Shown piece after piece: positions 36,935 to 46,456 of a DNA stretch of 64,000 nucleotides. Location of the stretch: the NCBI GenBank assembly GCA_025370055.1, contig CP073041.1, positions 1,550,001 to 1,614,000 on the forward strand, in the 5' to 3' direction. Position 1 is the first letter of the stretch. Each line of letters begins with the position of its first letter. The translations under genes were made by a program, and so were the position numbers. The notes under the pieces are model-generated. The model was given only the letters and a program-made list of their open reading frames with translations, made no database searches and had not been told where the DNA came from. This DNA is from Woronichinia naegeliana WA131 (GTDB lineage Bacteria > Cyanobacteriota > Cyanobacteriia > Cyanobacteriales > Microcystaceae).

Positions 36935-37877
36935 ATCCCGACCAATGTTGCCTCTGGATAACGGTTTTTCGCTCGCTCAATTTCTCTTTCTAATCTTTCT
37001 AGAAAACTCTTTTTTCCATACTCTGGTGCCGCACCTAGATAGATTGTAGGTTGACGTTCGCCTTCACTATCGTATAGGGAAACGGTTCCCACCATTGCTT
37101 CACGGTAGCCATCCTCACACATCAGCATACAGGTTCCATCTAATCCTATTCCCACTGTTGCAATTTGGCTATCCTCCTTGGGCGGGGCATAACTCCACGC
37201 TTCTTCTTTTGCCTGTACCACACTTCCTGCTGCTTCACTCAATCTTTGGATATAGGATAGCGCTACTTTTCTACCATGATTTTCTAATAAATCATTTTTC
37301 ACCTCTTTGCCTGCCATCCCTGACATTTTTGAGGATACCTGTTTTGCCAATAATGGCGTTGATGTTATGATTATCCTTGCTTCTCTTTCTAAGGGGCAAT
37401 ACGTTTTTCCTCAAAGGTGAACGCTGATATACATGACGATTCACTATAACCTCACCATAAGGTGTTTGATATTCTTTCGGTTGCTCTCCCTTACTCTTCC
37501 AGATTTCTTCACCGATTTTTAAGGGTGAACCATCTGTATCTAAATATTTCAAGGCTTCTTTGCTGGCGATGCAACCTACTTCGTTTAAGCCTTTTTGAAT
37601 ATTTATTTCTGTATCCAACATTGAACGACTGAGTTCTAATGTTAGTTCTATTTTTATCTTTGAACCCTCTACATTAATTAGTTTTGCTGTCATCATTGTT
37701 TCCTCTTTGTCACTTTTCATCTCATGTTAACACTTTTCTTTTCCTTCATCAACTAAAGGTCACACCCCTTTGAACCCTCTACATTAATTAGTTTTGCTGT
37801 CATCATTGTTTCCTCTTTGTCACTTTTCATCTCATGTTAACACTTTTCTTTTCCTTCATCAACTAAAGGTCGCACCC

Positions 37878-38015
37878 TGCGGAACTAGAAAGACTGAACG
37901 ATGTATAGGAGAAGCTCGTCATACCATGAGCGTGAAAAGGATAGATACAGATGGTCAGAAGTCGGAAAGCCTACCGTTATTGATAATGCAACCTTTCATC
38001 ATGGCGATCGCCCTC
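37878..38015 (+). pseudogene. Possible IS630-like transposase relic
   Basis: A short stretch between D3 and the antiporter gene. One frame reads EVGKPTVIDNATFHHGDR, which resembles the second Asp motif of IS630-type transposases (VI.DNA.FH). Stops flank it on both sides and no terminal repeats are visible. The call rests on this one motif. Confidence 0.35.
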
Positions 38016-38021
38016 CGCCTC

Positions 38022-39257
38022 TTAGATTAGTTCGGATTCCTGATTCTCAAATAGACTTAAACGTTTAGCAACAGGAACCAGGGTCAAACCTTGTAAAAAA
38101 ATAGAAAGGAGCACAATAAAAAAAACGACATTAAAAATAGCCTTAGATTGAGATAAATTCATGGTTAAAGGTAGCGTTGCTAAAATCATCGGAATTGCTC
38201 CCCGTAATCCCACCCAGGCAATAAAAAGCTTTTCTCGCCAATTAAATTCACTAAAACTTAAGGAGACAAAGACACTGATAGGACGAGCAACAAAGATTAA
38301 GAATAGAGCAATAGAAATTGAAATAGCTGCGGTTGCGGGTAATTCATCAGGGACAACCAATAATCCAAAGGTTAAACACATAATAATTTGGACAAGCCAG
38401 GTTAAACCATCATGAAAACTCATAATAATTTGTCGATTGGTAAAGTCATGATGACCCATCACAATCCCTGCGAGATAAATCGTTAAGACTGCACTTCCAT
38501 GTAAAACTGTGGTTGTTCCTGATAGTAAAAAAATAAGTCCTAAAGTTGCCGCAGGATAAAGCCCTGGAGAAGCTAAATTTAAATGATTAATGATCCAAAC
38601 CATTGCTAATCCTCCACCATAACCTAAGAGAACGGCAATCAATAGTTGCAAAAATAATTCGAGAATAAACGTTCCCAAAGAAAAATGAGTACTGGTTAAA
38701 ATCCCTAAAATATTAACTGTGAGTAAAACAGCCATTGGATCATTACTTCCCGATTCCAGTTCTAAAAGTCCCTGTAGTTTATTCGGTAATTTAAAAGGGC
38801 TAGACCGTAAAACCGAAAAGACTGCCGCCGCATCCGTCGAAGAAATAATCGCGCCTAATAGTAAAGCTTCTCCCCAGGAAATTCCATTAGGGCCAAGCTC
38901 AAATGTTGAAAAAGAGCCGAGAATAAACCAGCTAAAGCTGCCAACTAGGGCGATCGTTAAAAGCACTCCCACAGAAGACAAACTTAACCCTGGTAATAAA
39001 ACGGGACGAATTTTAGACCATTCGGTATCAAGACCCCCAGAAAATAAAATCACGGTTAAAGCAAAATCCCCGATTAACTTTGCCATGACCGCATCTTCAA
39101 ATTCGATATTACCAATGCCATCAGAACCCGCTAACATTCCTACTATTAAAAATAAGAGCAAAGCGGGAACCCCAAAGCGACTAGAGGCTTTACTCGCTAA
39201 CACGCTGGTTAATAGTAGGACACCAAAAATCACAAATATTTGTTCGGTGGGAAGCAT
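38022..39257 (-). CDS. Potassium or sodium/proton antiporter, CPA1 family
   Basis: A 411-residue membrane protein with about 11-12 hydrophobic segments, of the CPA1 (NhaP2/CvrA-like) type, exchanging cytoplasmic K+ or Na+ for protons. The key pieces are STDAAAVFSVLR near residue 140 and LELESGSNDPMAVLL near 165, where the Asn-Asp pair is the ion-binding site; GLRGAIPMILA near 350 is also conserved. No C-terminal TrkA or CBS regulatory domain follows, so it is shorter than the two-domain enterobacterial forms. The IS block ends just beyond its stop. Confidence 0.88.
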   Translation of the reverse strand: MLPTEQIFVIFGVLLLTSVLASKASSRFGVPALLLFLIVGMLAGSDGIGNIEFEDAVMAKLIGDFALTVILFSGGLDTEWSKIRPVLLPGLSLSSVGVLLTIALVGSFSWFILGSFSTFELGPNGISWGEALLLGAIISSTDAAAVFSVLRSSPFKLPNKLQGLLELESGSNDPMAVLLTVNILGILTSTHFSLGTFILELFLQLLIAVLLGYGGGLAMVWIINHLNLASPGLYPAATLGLIFLLSGTTTVLHGSAVLTIYLAGIVMGHHDFTNRQIIMSFHDGLTWLVQIIMCLTFGLLVVPDELPATAAISISIALFLIFVARPISVFVSLSFSEFNWREKLFIAWVGLRGAIPMILATLPLTMNLSQSKAIFNVVFFIVLLSIFLQGLTLVPVAKRLSLFENQESELI

Positions 39258-39474
39258 GACGGCCTATTCCAGACAGTTTTAAAAAGTGCCTATTATTAAA
39301 TCAAACCAGGTTGGATTTGTCTGCTTTTTATTTTTTTTATATTTTCTGATGCGATCGCGGCTAATCATGACTCTTATTTTTCACCCGTCACTGTACTTAT
39401 TGCTACCCGTCTGAATCAATATGACCTTTAATAGTACTGACTGTCTAGCAACGAAGAAAATAGATCGTTGAGAT
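39258..39474. other. Intergenic region, no gene seen
   Basis: A 217-base gap between the antiporter start and a small exported-protein gene, both on the minus strand. It includes a T-rich run near 39326-39342 and one GCGATCGC site. No promoter or terminator is convincing. Confidence 0.4.
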
Positions 39475-39822
39475 TTAGCCGTGATAGTCTTGCAGGAATT
39501 TAGCACAACAGGGATTGGCGATCGGCTGAGTGCCATTGGCAGAGGTGATGTAACCCATGCAAAGATTAACCAGATCTACTGTTGCGCCGGTGCTATCCAG
39601 TTGACATTGTTCTTGATTGATCTGTTTGGGTAAGGAAGTAGCAGGTTGAACCGAGGTGTTGCGATGAGAAGATAGAGTGGCTTCGCCCCAAGCGGGTAAA
39701 GGAGTGGCACTACCGATAAGAGTATGCAAGGTGGGCATTCCCATGGTTAAAGAGAGAGCAAAACCCGCGAAGATACTGAGTTGATTTTTGCTAAATTTGG
39801 CTTGGCGAGTTTTGGTGTTCAT
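39475..39822 (-). CDS. Small exported hypothetical protein with cysteines
   Basis: A 115-residue protein I do not recognise. Residues 15-45 form a hydrophobic signal-like segment (LSIFAGFALSLTMGMPTLHTLIG) after a basic start, with a plausible cleavage near TPLPAWGEA. The mature part is short and contains four cysteines in the last 50 residues (EQCQL, NLCMG, NPCCAKFL), suggesting disulfides in the periplasm or outside. GAGAG-type bases (AGAGAGATTATC complement) precede the start. Nothing nearby identifies a partner. Confidence 0.55.
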   Translation of the reverse strand: MNTKTRQAKFSKNQLSIFAGFALSLTMGMPTLHTLIGSATPLPAWGEATLSSHRNTSVQPATSLPKQINQEQCQLDSTGATVDLVNLCMGYITSANGTQPIANPCCAKFLQDYHG

Positions 39823-40231
39823 GATAATCTCTCTTTTTAAAATTTAAGTGTTGCTCGTACAGGGGGTTGAAATTCGATGGGTTTAGATTCGGTTGACTCA
39901 ACTGATCCTTATTCTAAAAAAACGAGATTATTGTTAATGCCTGCTTTCGACTGCCAGACTGTAAAACTTGAGCGATGACGTTAAGCGGTTTGGACGGACT
40001 GGAAAAAAATTTATCTCGAACGTTTGTTTTGAGCAAAGCCTTATATATCAAGGGTTTCAAAAACTAACCTTTTCAGGAACGTTGTTAAAAATAACCTAAG
40101 TTATACAAACAAATACGGTCTAACCGACCATGACCGCAAGGTTTTACAAAAGAGAACCCTATGAATAACGCGATCGCTGACTTGGCCCTGATATAGTGGA
40201 TTCAGTGAGTTAAACAAAGGAAATGTCCCCC
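39823..40231. other. Intergenic region upstream of surface protein gene
   Basis: About 410 bases without a convincing gene. TATAGT at 40192-40197 could be a -10 element for the following gene, but no -35 sits at 16-18 bases. One HIP1 octamer lies near 40170. AAAGGA at 40216-40221 is the ribosome-binding site that decides the next start. Confidence 0.4.
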
Positions 40232-41011
40232 ATGAAAGCTACTTCTAAATCCCTAGCCTTCGCCGTTATCGGTACCGCCGCTCTTCTTTCCACCTTCAGT
40301 GCTAATGCAGCCCAAGCGGCTTCTGTATCCTACAGTGCCAATACAGGAGATTACCTAGAAACAGATTGGACAAAAACCTTGACTGTTAATAAATTTGATA
40401 CGTCTTTAGGAAAACTAACGGGCATTACCTTCTCTTTAAATGGCAATATCGTTGGTGGTGCTGGCCTTGAGAATCGCTCCAGTTCAAGTTCTGCCGTTAC
40501 AGCCGTTCTAAGTAGTGAACTCAAACTCTATAACAGTAGCGTCGCTAATGGTGCAGCCCTGGTAGTAGCACTGCCCACTTTCTCCAAAACCTTTAATCTC
40601 GCTAAATATGATAAAAAGTTAGATTTTGGCGGTACTTCTGGTATCAGCGTCAATGATTTATCTGCTACAAAGAGTGAAATTACCAGCTACGATGCTAGCT
40701 ATGCCTATTTTAATGATTTAGCTAGTTTGGTTTCTGGTAGTGGTCAAGTCTCATTTGATGTGGATGCCAATGCCACTAGCACAGCAAGCGGCTCAGGAAA
40801 TTTGGTTTCAACCTTTAATACCTCCGCTATGGCTGCGGTAACGGTGACTTATACCTACGATGTTCCTGTTCCACCGAGCAATCCAGTCCCCCCACAAGGC
40901 ATCCCCGAACCCGAAGTATTAATTGGTAGTTTGGTTGCAGCTTTCCTTGGTTTCCAGTTCCGTAAACGCTATAACCAAGTTAAGAATGGATCTAAAGTCC
41001 AAATCGGTTAG
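40232..41011 (+). CDS. PEP-CTERM-like surface protein (choice-of-anchor type)
   Basis: A 259-residue exported protein. A signal peptide covers residues 1-31 (LAFAVIGTAALLSTFSANAAQAAS). The mature part is a beta-rich, Ser/Thr/Gly-rich domain like the choice-of-anchor E group. The C-terminus has a Pro-rich spacer, IPEPEVLIGS, a hydrophobic segment and the basic FRKR, which is the exosortase-type sorting signal. AAAGGA lies ten bases before the ATG at 40232, so I prefer it over the in-frame ATG at 40223. It is probably a cell-surface or sheath protein; the ligand is unknown. A terminator follows at 41201. Confidence 0.82.
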   Translation: MKATSKSLAFAVIGTAALLSTFSANAAQAASVSYSANTGDYLETDWTKTLTVNKFDTSLGKLTGITFSLNGNIVGGAGLENRSSSSSAVTAVLSSELKLYNSSVANGAALVVALPTFSKTFNLAKYDKKLDFGGTSGISVNDLSATKSEITSYDASYAYFNDLASLVSGSGQVSFDVDANATSTASGSGNLVSTFNTSAMAAVTVTYTYDVPVPPSNPVPPQGIPEPEVLIGSLVAAFLGFQFRKRYNQVKNGSKVQIG

Positions 41012-41200
41012 TCTGGCAGTGATAGCAAGGCAATCAGGAGCATTTTTTCGATAGCTTTGTTTAACAAACTTGTCTTCTTACAGGGATATTCAAAGCGTCT
41101 TTTAAGCAGCCCTTCTAATCTGTTCATTCAAAAATAGCTATTTGAAAATTCCTTGGGGAAAGCTTATAACCAAGCGACAACAATACATATAACTCACTAG

Positions 41201-41230
41201 AGACAATGTTTTAAATATTGTCTTTTTTTC
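41201..41230 (+). terminator. Rho-independent terminator
   Basis: AGACAAT and its complement ATTGTCT form a 7-bp stem around a short AT loop, followed directly by seven T residues. It lies 190 bases after the surface-protein stop. Confidence 0.75.
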
Positions 41231-41233
41231 TAT

Positions 41234-41461
41234 TTTGACCGAAAATTTGAGGATGGAGAGAGTATCATCGAATATTTAGATTTAACTAAAATTAAGCGTT
41301 TCAATTCTCAGGAACAAATAATTGCGATTGATTTCCCTTCTCGGATGATAGAAATTCTTAATCAGAAAAGTCAGCGTCTTAATTTACCGTTACCAGTTAT
41401 TGTCAAAGGTTGGCTTGAGGAAAAGCTGATTAGTTCTAATTCGGTTCAAACCACTCATTAA
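41234..41461 (+). pseudogene. BrnA/CopG-like antitoxin without a start
   Basis: A 75-codon open stretch reading FDRKFEDGESIIEYLDLTKIK, then IIAIDFPSRMIEILNQKSQRLNLPLPVIVKGWLEEKL and a stop at 41459. This matches the BrnA-type antitoxin plan: an acidic N-terminal arm and a ribbon-helix-helix with the ...(V)DFP..M...L...A...G strand and helices. The usual initial MKA.E residues and a start codon are missing; the terminator lies there instead. No BrnT toxin is present. The G2 element inserted right at its stop. Confidence 0.6.
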
Positions 41462-41669
41462 ATAGGGCTTGCTGAAAAAGTCAAAAAACGAAAGAAATGT
41501 GGGTTAGGGAAGTATGGACTGAAAAAGCATAGATAACTTATCCTTATGGAAACAAATCAAAATACAGATTTTGTTTAATCTATTGTTCCTTTCTGTCTAA
41601 AAAGGTCAACACAAATCACTCCTCACAAAAGAGAGGAAAATTAACACCATTTTTCACAAGAAAAACGAC

Positions 41670-42906
41670 CAGGGCGAACGCATCTAAAAATGATACAGAT
41701 ACAAGAACATTATAGAGGGATGGATAAGGGAAAATAAGGGAAAGTGCATAGAAAACAAAAGCGATGAAACTCCGACCCAAATATAGACTGGTAGAACACT
41801 TTGCCGAAATAGATGACCCTCGCATCGAACGAACAAAACGGCATAAACTCATTGATATTCTAACGATTGCCATCTTAGCCGTCATTTGTGGAGCAGAAGG
41901 TTGGGTAGCCATGGAAAGTTTCGGCAAGGCTAAACATCAATGGCTAAAAAAAATTTTGGAATTGCCAAATGGCATCCCCTCCCACGATACGTTTGCGCGT
42001 GTATTTGCTAGTCTGAATCCAGAGCAATTTCAAGACTGTTTTCTGCATTGGGTCAAAAGTATAGCGGAGGTAAGTGAAGGGGAAGTGATAGCGATTGACG
42101 GCAAAACCCTTCGCCACTCCTATGATAATGCCAACGGAAAGGGCGCAATTCAGATGGTAAGTGCATGGGCAACAGCAAATCGTCTAGTACTAGGACAGTG
42201 CAAGGTGGAAAGCAAATCGAATGAAATCACGGCGATACCCAAACTCCTGAAAATGCTAGAGGTCAAAGGTTGTATCGTAACGATTGATGCCATGGGAACT
42301 CAGACAAAGATTGCCCAACAGATAGTAGGGCGAGGGGGAGATTATGTTTTGGCATTGAAAGGCAATCAAGGTAATCTATGTGAGGATGTTGAACAATTAT
42401 TTGCTCATGCTCAATCGGTTAATTTTGCGGGAATTAAGCATGATTTTCATCAAACAATAGACAAGGGACATGGACGGATTGAAATTCGCCGTTGCTGGAC
42501 GATGGAACAAACAGAATTTTTGCTGGGTGGGGAGAAATGGGCAAAGTTGACGAGCATCTGTATGATTAAAGCGGAGAGACGATTGAAAGACAAAACAGAG
42601 TATGAGACCCGCTACTATATCAGTAGCCTGCCGAGTAATGCTCAAAAATTATCCCAATCTGTTCGTAGTCATTGGTTGATAGAAAACTCTTTACATTGGG
42701 TTCTAGACTTGGCCTTCAACGAGGATGCTTGTCGCATTCGTAAGGATTTTGCTCCTGAGAATTTAGCCGTCTTACGCCATATCGCTCTTAACTTGCTCAC
42801 AAAGGAAAATACTCTGAAACTTGGTATCAAGAATAAACGGCTACGCGCTGGTTGGGACGAGGACTATCTCCTTAAGGTTTTACTCGGATAAGATGCGTTT
42901 GCCCTG
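41670..42906 (+). mobile_element. ISAs1-family element I
   Basis: 1237 bp with ends CAGGGCGAACGCATCT and the complement of CAGGGCAAACGCATCT. The 10-base target duplication GAAAAACGAC is exact at 41660-41669 and 42907-42916. Confidence 0.92.
41764..42891 (+). CDS. ISAs1-family transposase (I), intact
   Basis: A 375-residue transposase. The N-terminal region ([20 protein letters not shown]...CGAEGW) is the ISAs1 helper domain, followed by the DDE core: Asp in [14 protein letters not shown], Asp in [15 protein letters not shown], and Glu in [19 protein letters not shown]. All family hallmarks are present and the frame is intact, so the element may be active. It is the only ISAs1 copy in the window. 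Confidence 0.93.
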   Translation: MKLRPKYRLVEHFAEIDDPRIERTKRHKLIDILTIAILAVICGAEGWVAMESFGKAKHQWLKKILELPNGIPSHDTFARVFASLNPEQFQDCFLHWVKSIAEVSEGEVIAIDGKTLRHSYDNANGKGAIQMVSAWATANRLVLGQCKVESKSNEITAIPKLLKMLEVKGCIVTIDAMGTQTKIAQQIVGRGGDYVLALKGNQGNLCEDVEQLFAHAQSVNFAGIKHDFHQTIDKGHGRIEIRRCWTMEQTEFLLGGEKWAKLTSICMIKAERRLKDKTEYETRYYISSLPSNAQKLSQSVRSHWLIENSLHWVLDLAFNEDACRIRKDFAPENLAVLRHIALNLLTKENTLKLGIKNKRLRAGWDEDYLLKVLLG

Positions 42907-43168
42907 GAAAAACGACTCTACAACTTTTTACTTTTTGTCTTCTGAAGTAGAGTAGAAAGATTCATTACCAAAAAGTTCATCGCAATTACCGTTTCCGAGG
43001 TCTCAGGTAGTTTGGCCATCACTCGACCAAGACTAAATTTCCTCTTTCCCTGTCCGAATTTACCCTCAATGGCATTACGCACTCTTTCATCTGAGCGTGC
43101 CTCTTTCTTTTTTTCTTTGCTCACCTCTTTCGGCGGTCTTCCCAATCGGAAACCACTCATTCTTATAT

Positions 43169-44770
43169 CTGACTTTTCCCGTTAAGTGCGGATTGCAAGC
43201 TGCCAGCCTTGGCAAAGGTCATGCAACTTCAACCAACCGCGCCAAAGGACTTGGATACCGAGAGGAGTTTTACGACGATGTTCAAGATAACCACCAAGAA
43301 AAGCAACAGACTCGACAGCCCAAGCAACAGTCAAAATAGGGGGAAGTTTTTGAGAGGCGGCTGCTTTTAACACCTGAAGTTGAAGAGGATTAAGAATTTC
43401 AATCGCGAGAGCATCGGGCTGGGTACGATGAAGATAAGTAACGTGTAAAAGTTCAACAGCAATGACACTTAAAAAACCCAAAAGAGTTTTCATTCCATCA
43501 GAGGCAAGTCGATAACGCTCACTCTGACAACCAGACTTAAGGACTTTATGAAATTCTTCAACCCGCCATCGGTAGGTGTACCAACGAAGAATAGTGACAG
43601 CCATCTCAATAGTCTCAACAACTTCTGTAGTCAGAAGCATCCAAGATAAAGGAGTTTCGCCTTCGGGACAATCGATTTCTGTCGCATAAACAGCATAGAC
43701 ATTCAACGGGTCACGATTATCAAAACGATAGGGAGTTCGTAGATTAACTGAGCAAAATCGGACGGCAAGCTTAACCTTCCGTGCTTTTCTTTTTCCTGTA
43801 CTCGGAATCTCGATTTCTTGATGAAAACGAATCGGTTCTGATTCCAAATGTTGCCAAAGTCGTTCACTATTTTTGTCTAAACTACGATTATGAGACGCTC
43901 TGACCAGCACTCCTGTATGCTTGAGTTGACGCACTGAGTCAAAGACTTCTGAAACATCTCCTTCTCTGTCAAATACATGAATTACCCTCGTTGAACTTTC
44001 TACCTGTTTCTCACAGGTGTTTAGAGCCTCTACCCATTTGTAGGATTCTTTTTCCTCAAATGGTCTTTGACGAGCTGCTTTTCTTTGTTCTTTCTGTCTT
44101 TCTTTTTTCTGCTTCGCCGTTTCATCTGTTGGGGGCTTTTCTTTTACCTCCCTATTCCACAGTTTTTGCCATAATAAACCTAATACTTGTCCTTTTTCTG
44201 GCTCAATTGCTAAAGCACTATGCAGTATTAATCCATTCCCTCCTTTTCCAGTCGGCCCATACCCTTCCCTTTTTTCCTTGATATTGCGATAATCTAAGAA
44301 GGTCGTATCTCCGACTGATAGCATTATCTTATATTCTTCTACGGCGGCAGTTGTCATTTCACAGTGCGGCTCTATTATCTTGACAAAGTCTGTTTTCGGA
44401 TTCCCAAAAATTCATAGGCCCTCTTTAACTCGTTTCCTCCCTTAAACACTTCTGATAAGGCTTTTCCAAACCCCTCACTTAACTTTTTCCCAATCGAGAA
44501 GGCACGATTGTTTAGCCTCTCGTCTCCCAATTCACAACTGGCAAAGTTTTTTGTCCACCATTCCAACATTTTTTGACCTGCCCTTTAAGATTTTCTCCAT
44601 TTTACAGTCTCATACTCCCTTCATCCTTTGTTTTTGAAATTTGAACGATAAGCGGGATGATGGCTTCAGAATATTTTTTTCCTGTCAAGAGAATCATTAC
44701 TCAAACCCTTGCCAGATAAAGCCTCTAGAAGTTTGCATTGCTGGATTTTGGACTTAACGGGAAAAGTCAG
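43169..44770 (-). mobile_element. IS4-family (IS50-like) element J
   Basis: 1602 bp with ends CTGACTTTTCCCGTTAAGT and complement. ATTCTTATAT is duplicated at 43159-43168 and 44771-44780 in the G2 transposase gene. Confidence 0.9.
43182..44569 (-). pseudogene. IS50/Tn5-like transposase of J, frameshifted
   Basis: The first 60 codons from 44569 read a Tn5-type N-terminal DNA-binding domain (CELGDERLNNRAFSIGKKL). A missing T in the run near 44398 shifts the frame just after YEF. The rest (44392-43182) reads NPKTDFVKIIEPH, Asp in LSVGDTTFLDY, Asp in HVFDREGD, and the Y..R....E......K motif YRWRVEEFHKVLKSG. A single base would restore about 462 residues, so decay is recent. Confidence 0.85.
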
Positions 44771-46016
44771 ATTCTTATATCCCTTTCTTTACAATAAGCT
44801 CGATTCGCTTTTGTTCGATAGATTTTATCCACATGAACCGATTCCGGATAACATCCTGTTTCCCTTTTATATTCTTCTATTCGCGCTTGTAAATCTCCCG
44901 ATTCGTTGTAATTATCCCAACTTAATTTGTCTAAGAAGACAAAGCCATTCACATTACTTGCCGATATTTTAGCTCCAAACTCTACTGCTTTTCCCGCTTT
45001 TCCACGCACTATTGGACGCACGTGAGGTTGGCTTACACTCACAATTCTGTTTTCTACTTTATTTGTCTTTTTTTCATACATTTCTAACTGTTGCTCATAC
45101 ACTTTTCCTATCGTTACAAGCTCTTCTTGCTCTTTTTTCGTTAGTTTTTCTAACTTTGCTCCCTCTTCTATCATTTTTTCTATATCAGACAAGTTTCTTT
45201 TTATATATCCTAGTTGTTTTTTTGTTCCTTTTCTTCTTTCTTTTTTTGACACACGACGTTTTTTTGCTATGGCTAAGTACTCTTTTCTTGCCACTTCCCT
45301 ATAAGTCCTCGGCTTTTCTTTCCTTTTCTCTTTTATTTCTTCATACAGCTTATCTATTATTTTTTCTGTTTTTTCTCTGGCATCATTCAATATTCCTATA
45401 TCCGTTGGATATTTTATATCTGCTGGTGTACAAGTCGCATCTAACAATAACTTTCCTTCATTTTCTTTTTTTTCTGACGCTACACCCGTCGCTTTTTTTC
45501 TATTTCTTTATTAATTTTATTTATTAATTCCATTCCTATTTTTTTACGAAAATGAACCATCATTGACGCATTAAATGCTTCTTTGCTACTATAGCTTTCC
45601 ATTCCTATAAAGTACTGTAAATAAGGGTTCTCTTTTATTTGTTCTACTGTTTCTCTGTCACTTTTTCCTGAAATTTCTTTGATAATTAATGCTCCTAATG
45701 CCATTCTAAATGATTTGGCTGGGGCTCCTTTTTTTTCTGTGAAGTTTTTTGCATATTCTTCCTCATATTCTTCCCAAAGAATCATTTTTGACATTTCTAT
45801 CCAACGATTTTCTTCGTCTAACTGCCCGCCGAACAGATTTTTCAAGTTTTCTGGTGTTTCAATTGAGTACTGTTGCTTTCGGTACATCTGCTTTCTCTCT
45901 TCTTAATGCAATGGTTTTGAGGCATTCTACCCTATTTTCGTGCATTCTAGCGGTTCTTAATTCGCCTACTATTTTTCTCCGTAAAGGTTTCAGCTTTTTT
46001 CAGCAAGCCCTAAATA

Positions 46017-46226
46017 GGGTTTGCCGAATAAAGGCAGAACCTTTATCAGATAAGCTTTTCAGCCATTTTGAACACGATTAGGTGCAAGCTTATGGCATTT
46101 GAAGGCTCAAAATCCATGCACTTTGCTAGAAAATTGTGGGTTAAAATCGGAAACTGATTTCTGAAGTCACCATTTTTCGCGCCCTGTGGCATCTAGGTTC
46201 GATTTGCAGACTTATTCAGCAAGCCC
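46017..46226. mobile_element. 210-bp MITE related to element G
   Basis: Ends GGGTTTGCCGAATAA and the complement of GGGCTTGCTGAATAA resemble the G ends (GGGCTTGCTGAAAAA). TAAATA flanks it on both sides, the left copy being shared with the right copy of G2. There is no coding capacity. It is probably moved by a G-type transposase. Confidence 0.75.
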
Positions 46227-46456
46227 TAAATAAGGGCGATCGCCTTACATGAACTAAAAATCTAAAGCGCGATCGCTGTTATAAATAAACTGGAAAAAGC
46301 GATCGCGTTTTAATAAGTCTCATTTCTCAAGAGCGATCGCTTTTATAATCTTGATTTTGTGTAGGATGTTAGGTTTACTATTGTCAATTCAGCCTACAGA
46401 TCGGCGATCATACTTTGATATTACGCTTCCAATTTATATTCCCAGATTAACATAGG
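46227..46456. other. Intergenic region with a HIP1 cluster
   Basis: Four GCGATCGC octamers lie in 105 bases (46236, 46269, 46299 and 46333), a density well above their background. No gene or terminator is seen. HIP1 sites are a cyanobacterial genome-wide motif and not by themselves regulatory. Confidence 0.7.

Larger units (their letters stand above)
35129..37696 (-). pseudogene. ISKra4-like transposase of D4, split and frameshifted
   Basis: N-terminal frame 37696-37292 with the shared one-base change near 37415, then the second frame to 36935, then B2, then 35658-35129 for the C-terminal part with GSGVTEAACKTL. One residue differs from D1 to D3 in the left part (AEYLEKKYPIG for AEYIEKK). 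Inactive. Confidence 0.88.
35095..37767 (-). mobile_element. ISKra4-like element D4, interrupted by B2
   Basis: A full D copy inserted in another D copy. Ends are GGGTGCGACC (35095) and the complement of GGGTGTGACC (37767). B2 splits it at 35659. The CTTTGAAC duplication is exact. Confidence 0.9.
33841..37806 (-). pseudogene. ISKra4-like transposase of D3, split and frameshifted
   Basis: The start codon (37806) and first few codons lie right of D4. The rest runs from 35086 leftward: the first frame ends at 34721, and the second, with all catalytic residues, ends at 33841. It carries the same one-base-longer allele near 34842 as D2. Two lesions make it inactive. Confidence 0.88.
33807..37877 (-). 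mobile_element. ISKra4-like element D3, interrupted by D4
   Basis: Left end GGGTGCGACC at 33807; right end GGTCGCACCC at 37877. D4 is inserted at 35095 with CTTTGAAC duplicated (35087-35094 and 37768-37775). The flanks of D3 do not match each other (TCAACAGG and TGCGGAAC), so a deletion or recombination followed its insertion. Confidence 0.85.
42918..45887 (-). pseudogene. IS5-family transposase of G2, interrupted and frameshifted
   Basis: Start at 45887. The N-terminal frame stops near 45480, where the first poly(A) tract has seven instead of eight residues. The catalytic part resumes in the next frame (45447 leftward) with DATCTPADIKYPTD and HVDKIYRTKAN, is split by J after KERDI, and ends at 42918 with the Glu segment. 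G1 has the opposite pattern of tract lengths. The enzyme could only be made from an uninterrupted copy. Confidence 0.88.
41465..46010 (-). mobile_element. IS5-family (DUF772-type) element G2, interrupted by I and J
   Basis: Ends GGGCTTGCTGAAAAA and complement as in G1. TAAATA is duplicated at 41459-41464 and 46011-46016. Two elements sit inside: I near the 3' end and J in the transposase gene. Confidence 0.92.

Noticed and set aside
21634-37720. Short frames of 60-95 codons opposite the D and B transposases.
   Set aside because: They repeat with each element copy, lie antisense to the transposase, and have no start sites or motifs of their own.
46236-46340. Cluster of GCGATCGC sites as an operator array.
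   Set aside because: HIP1 octamers are genome-wide in cyanobacteria and also occur inside many genes here; no positional link to a promoter.
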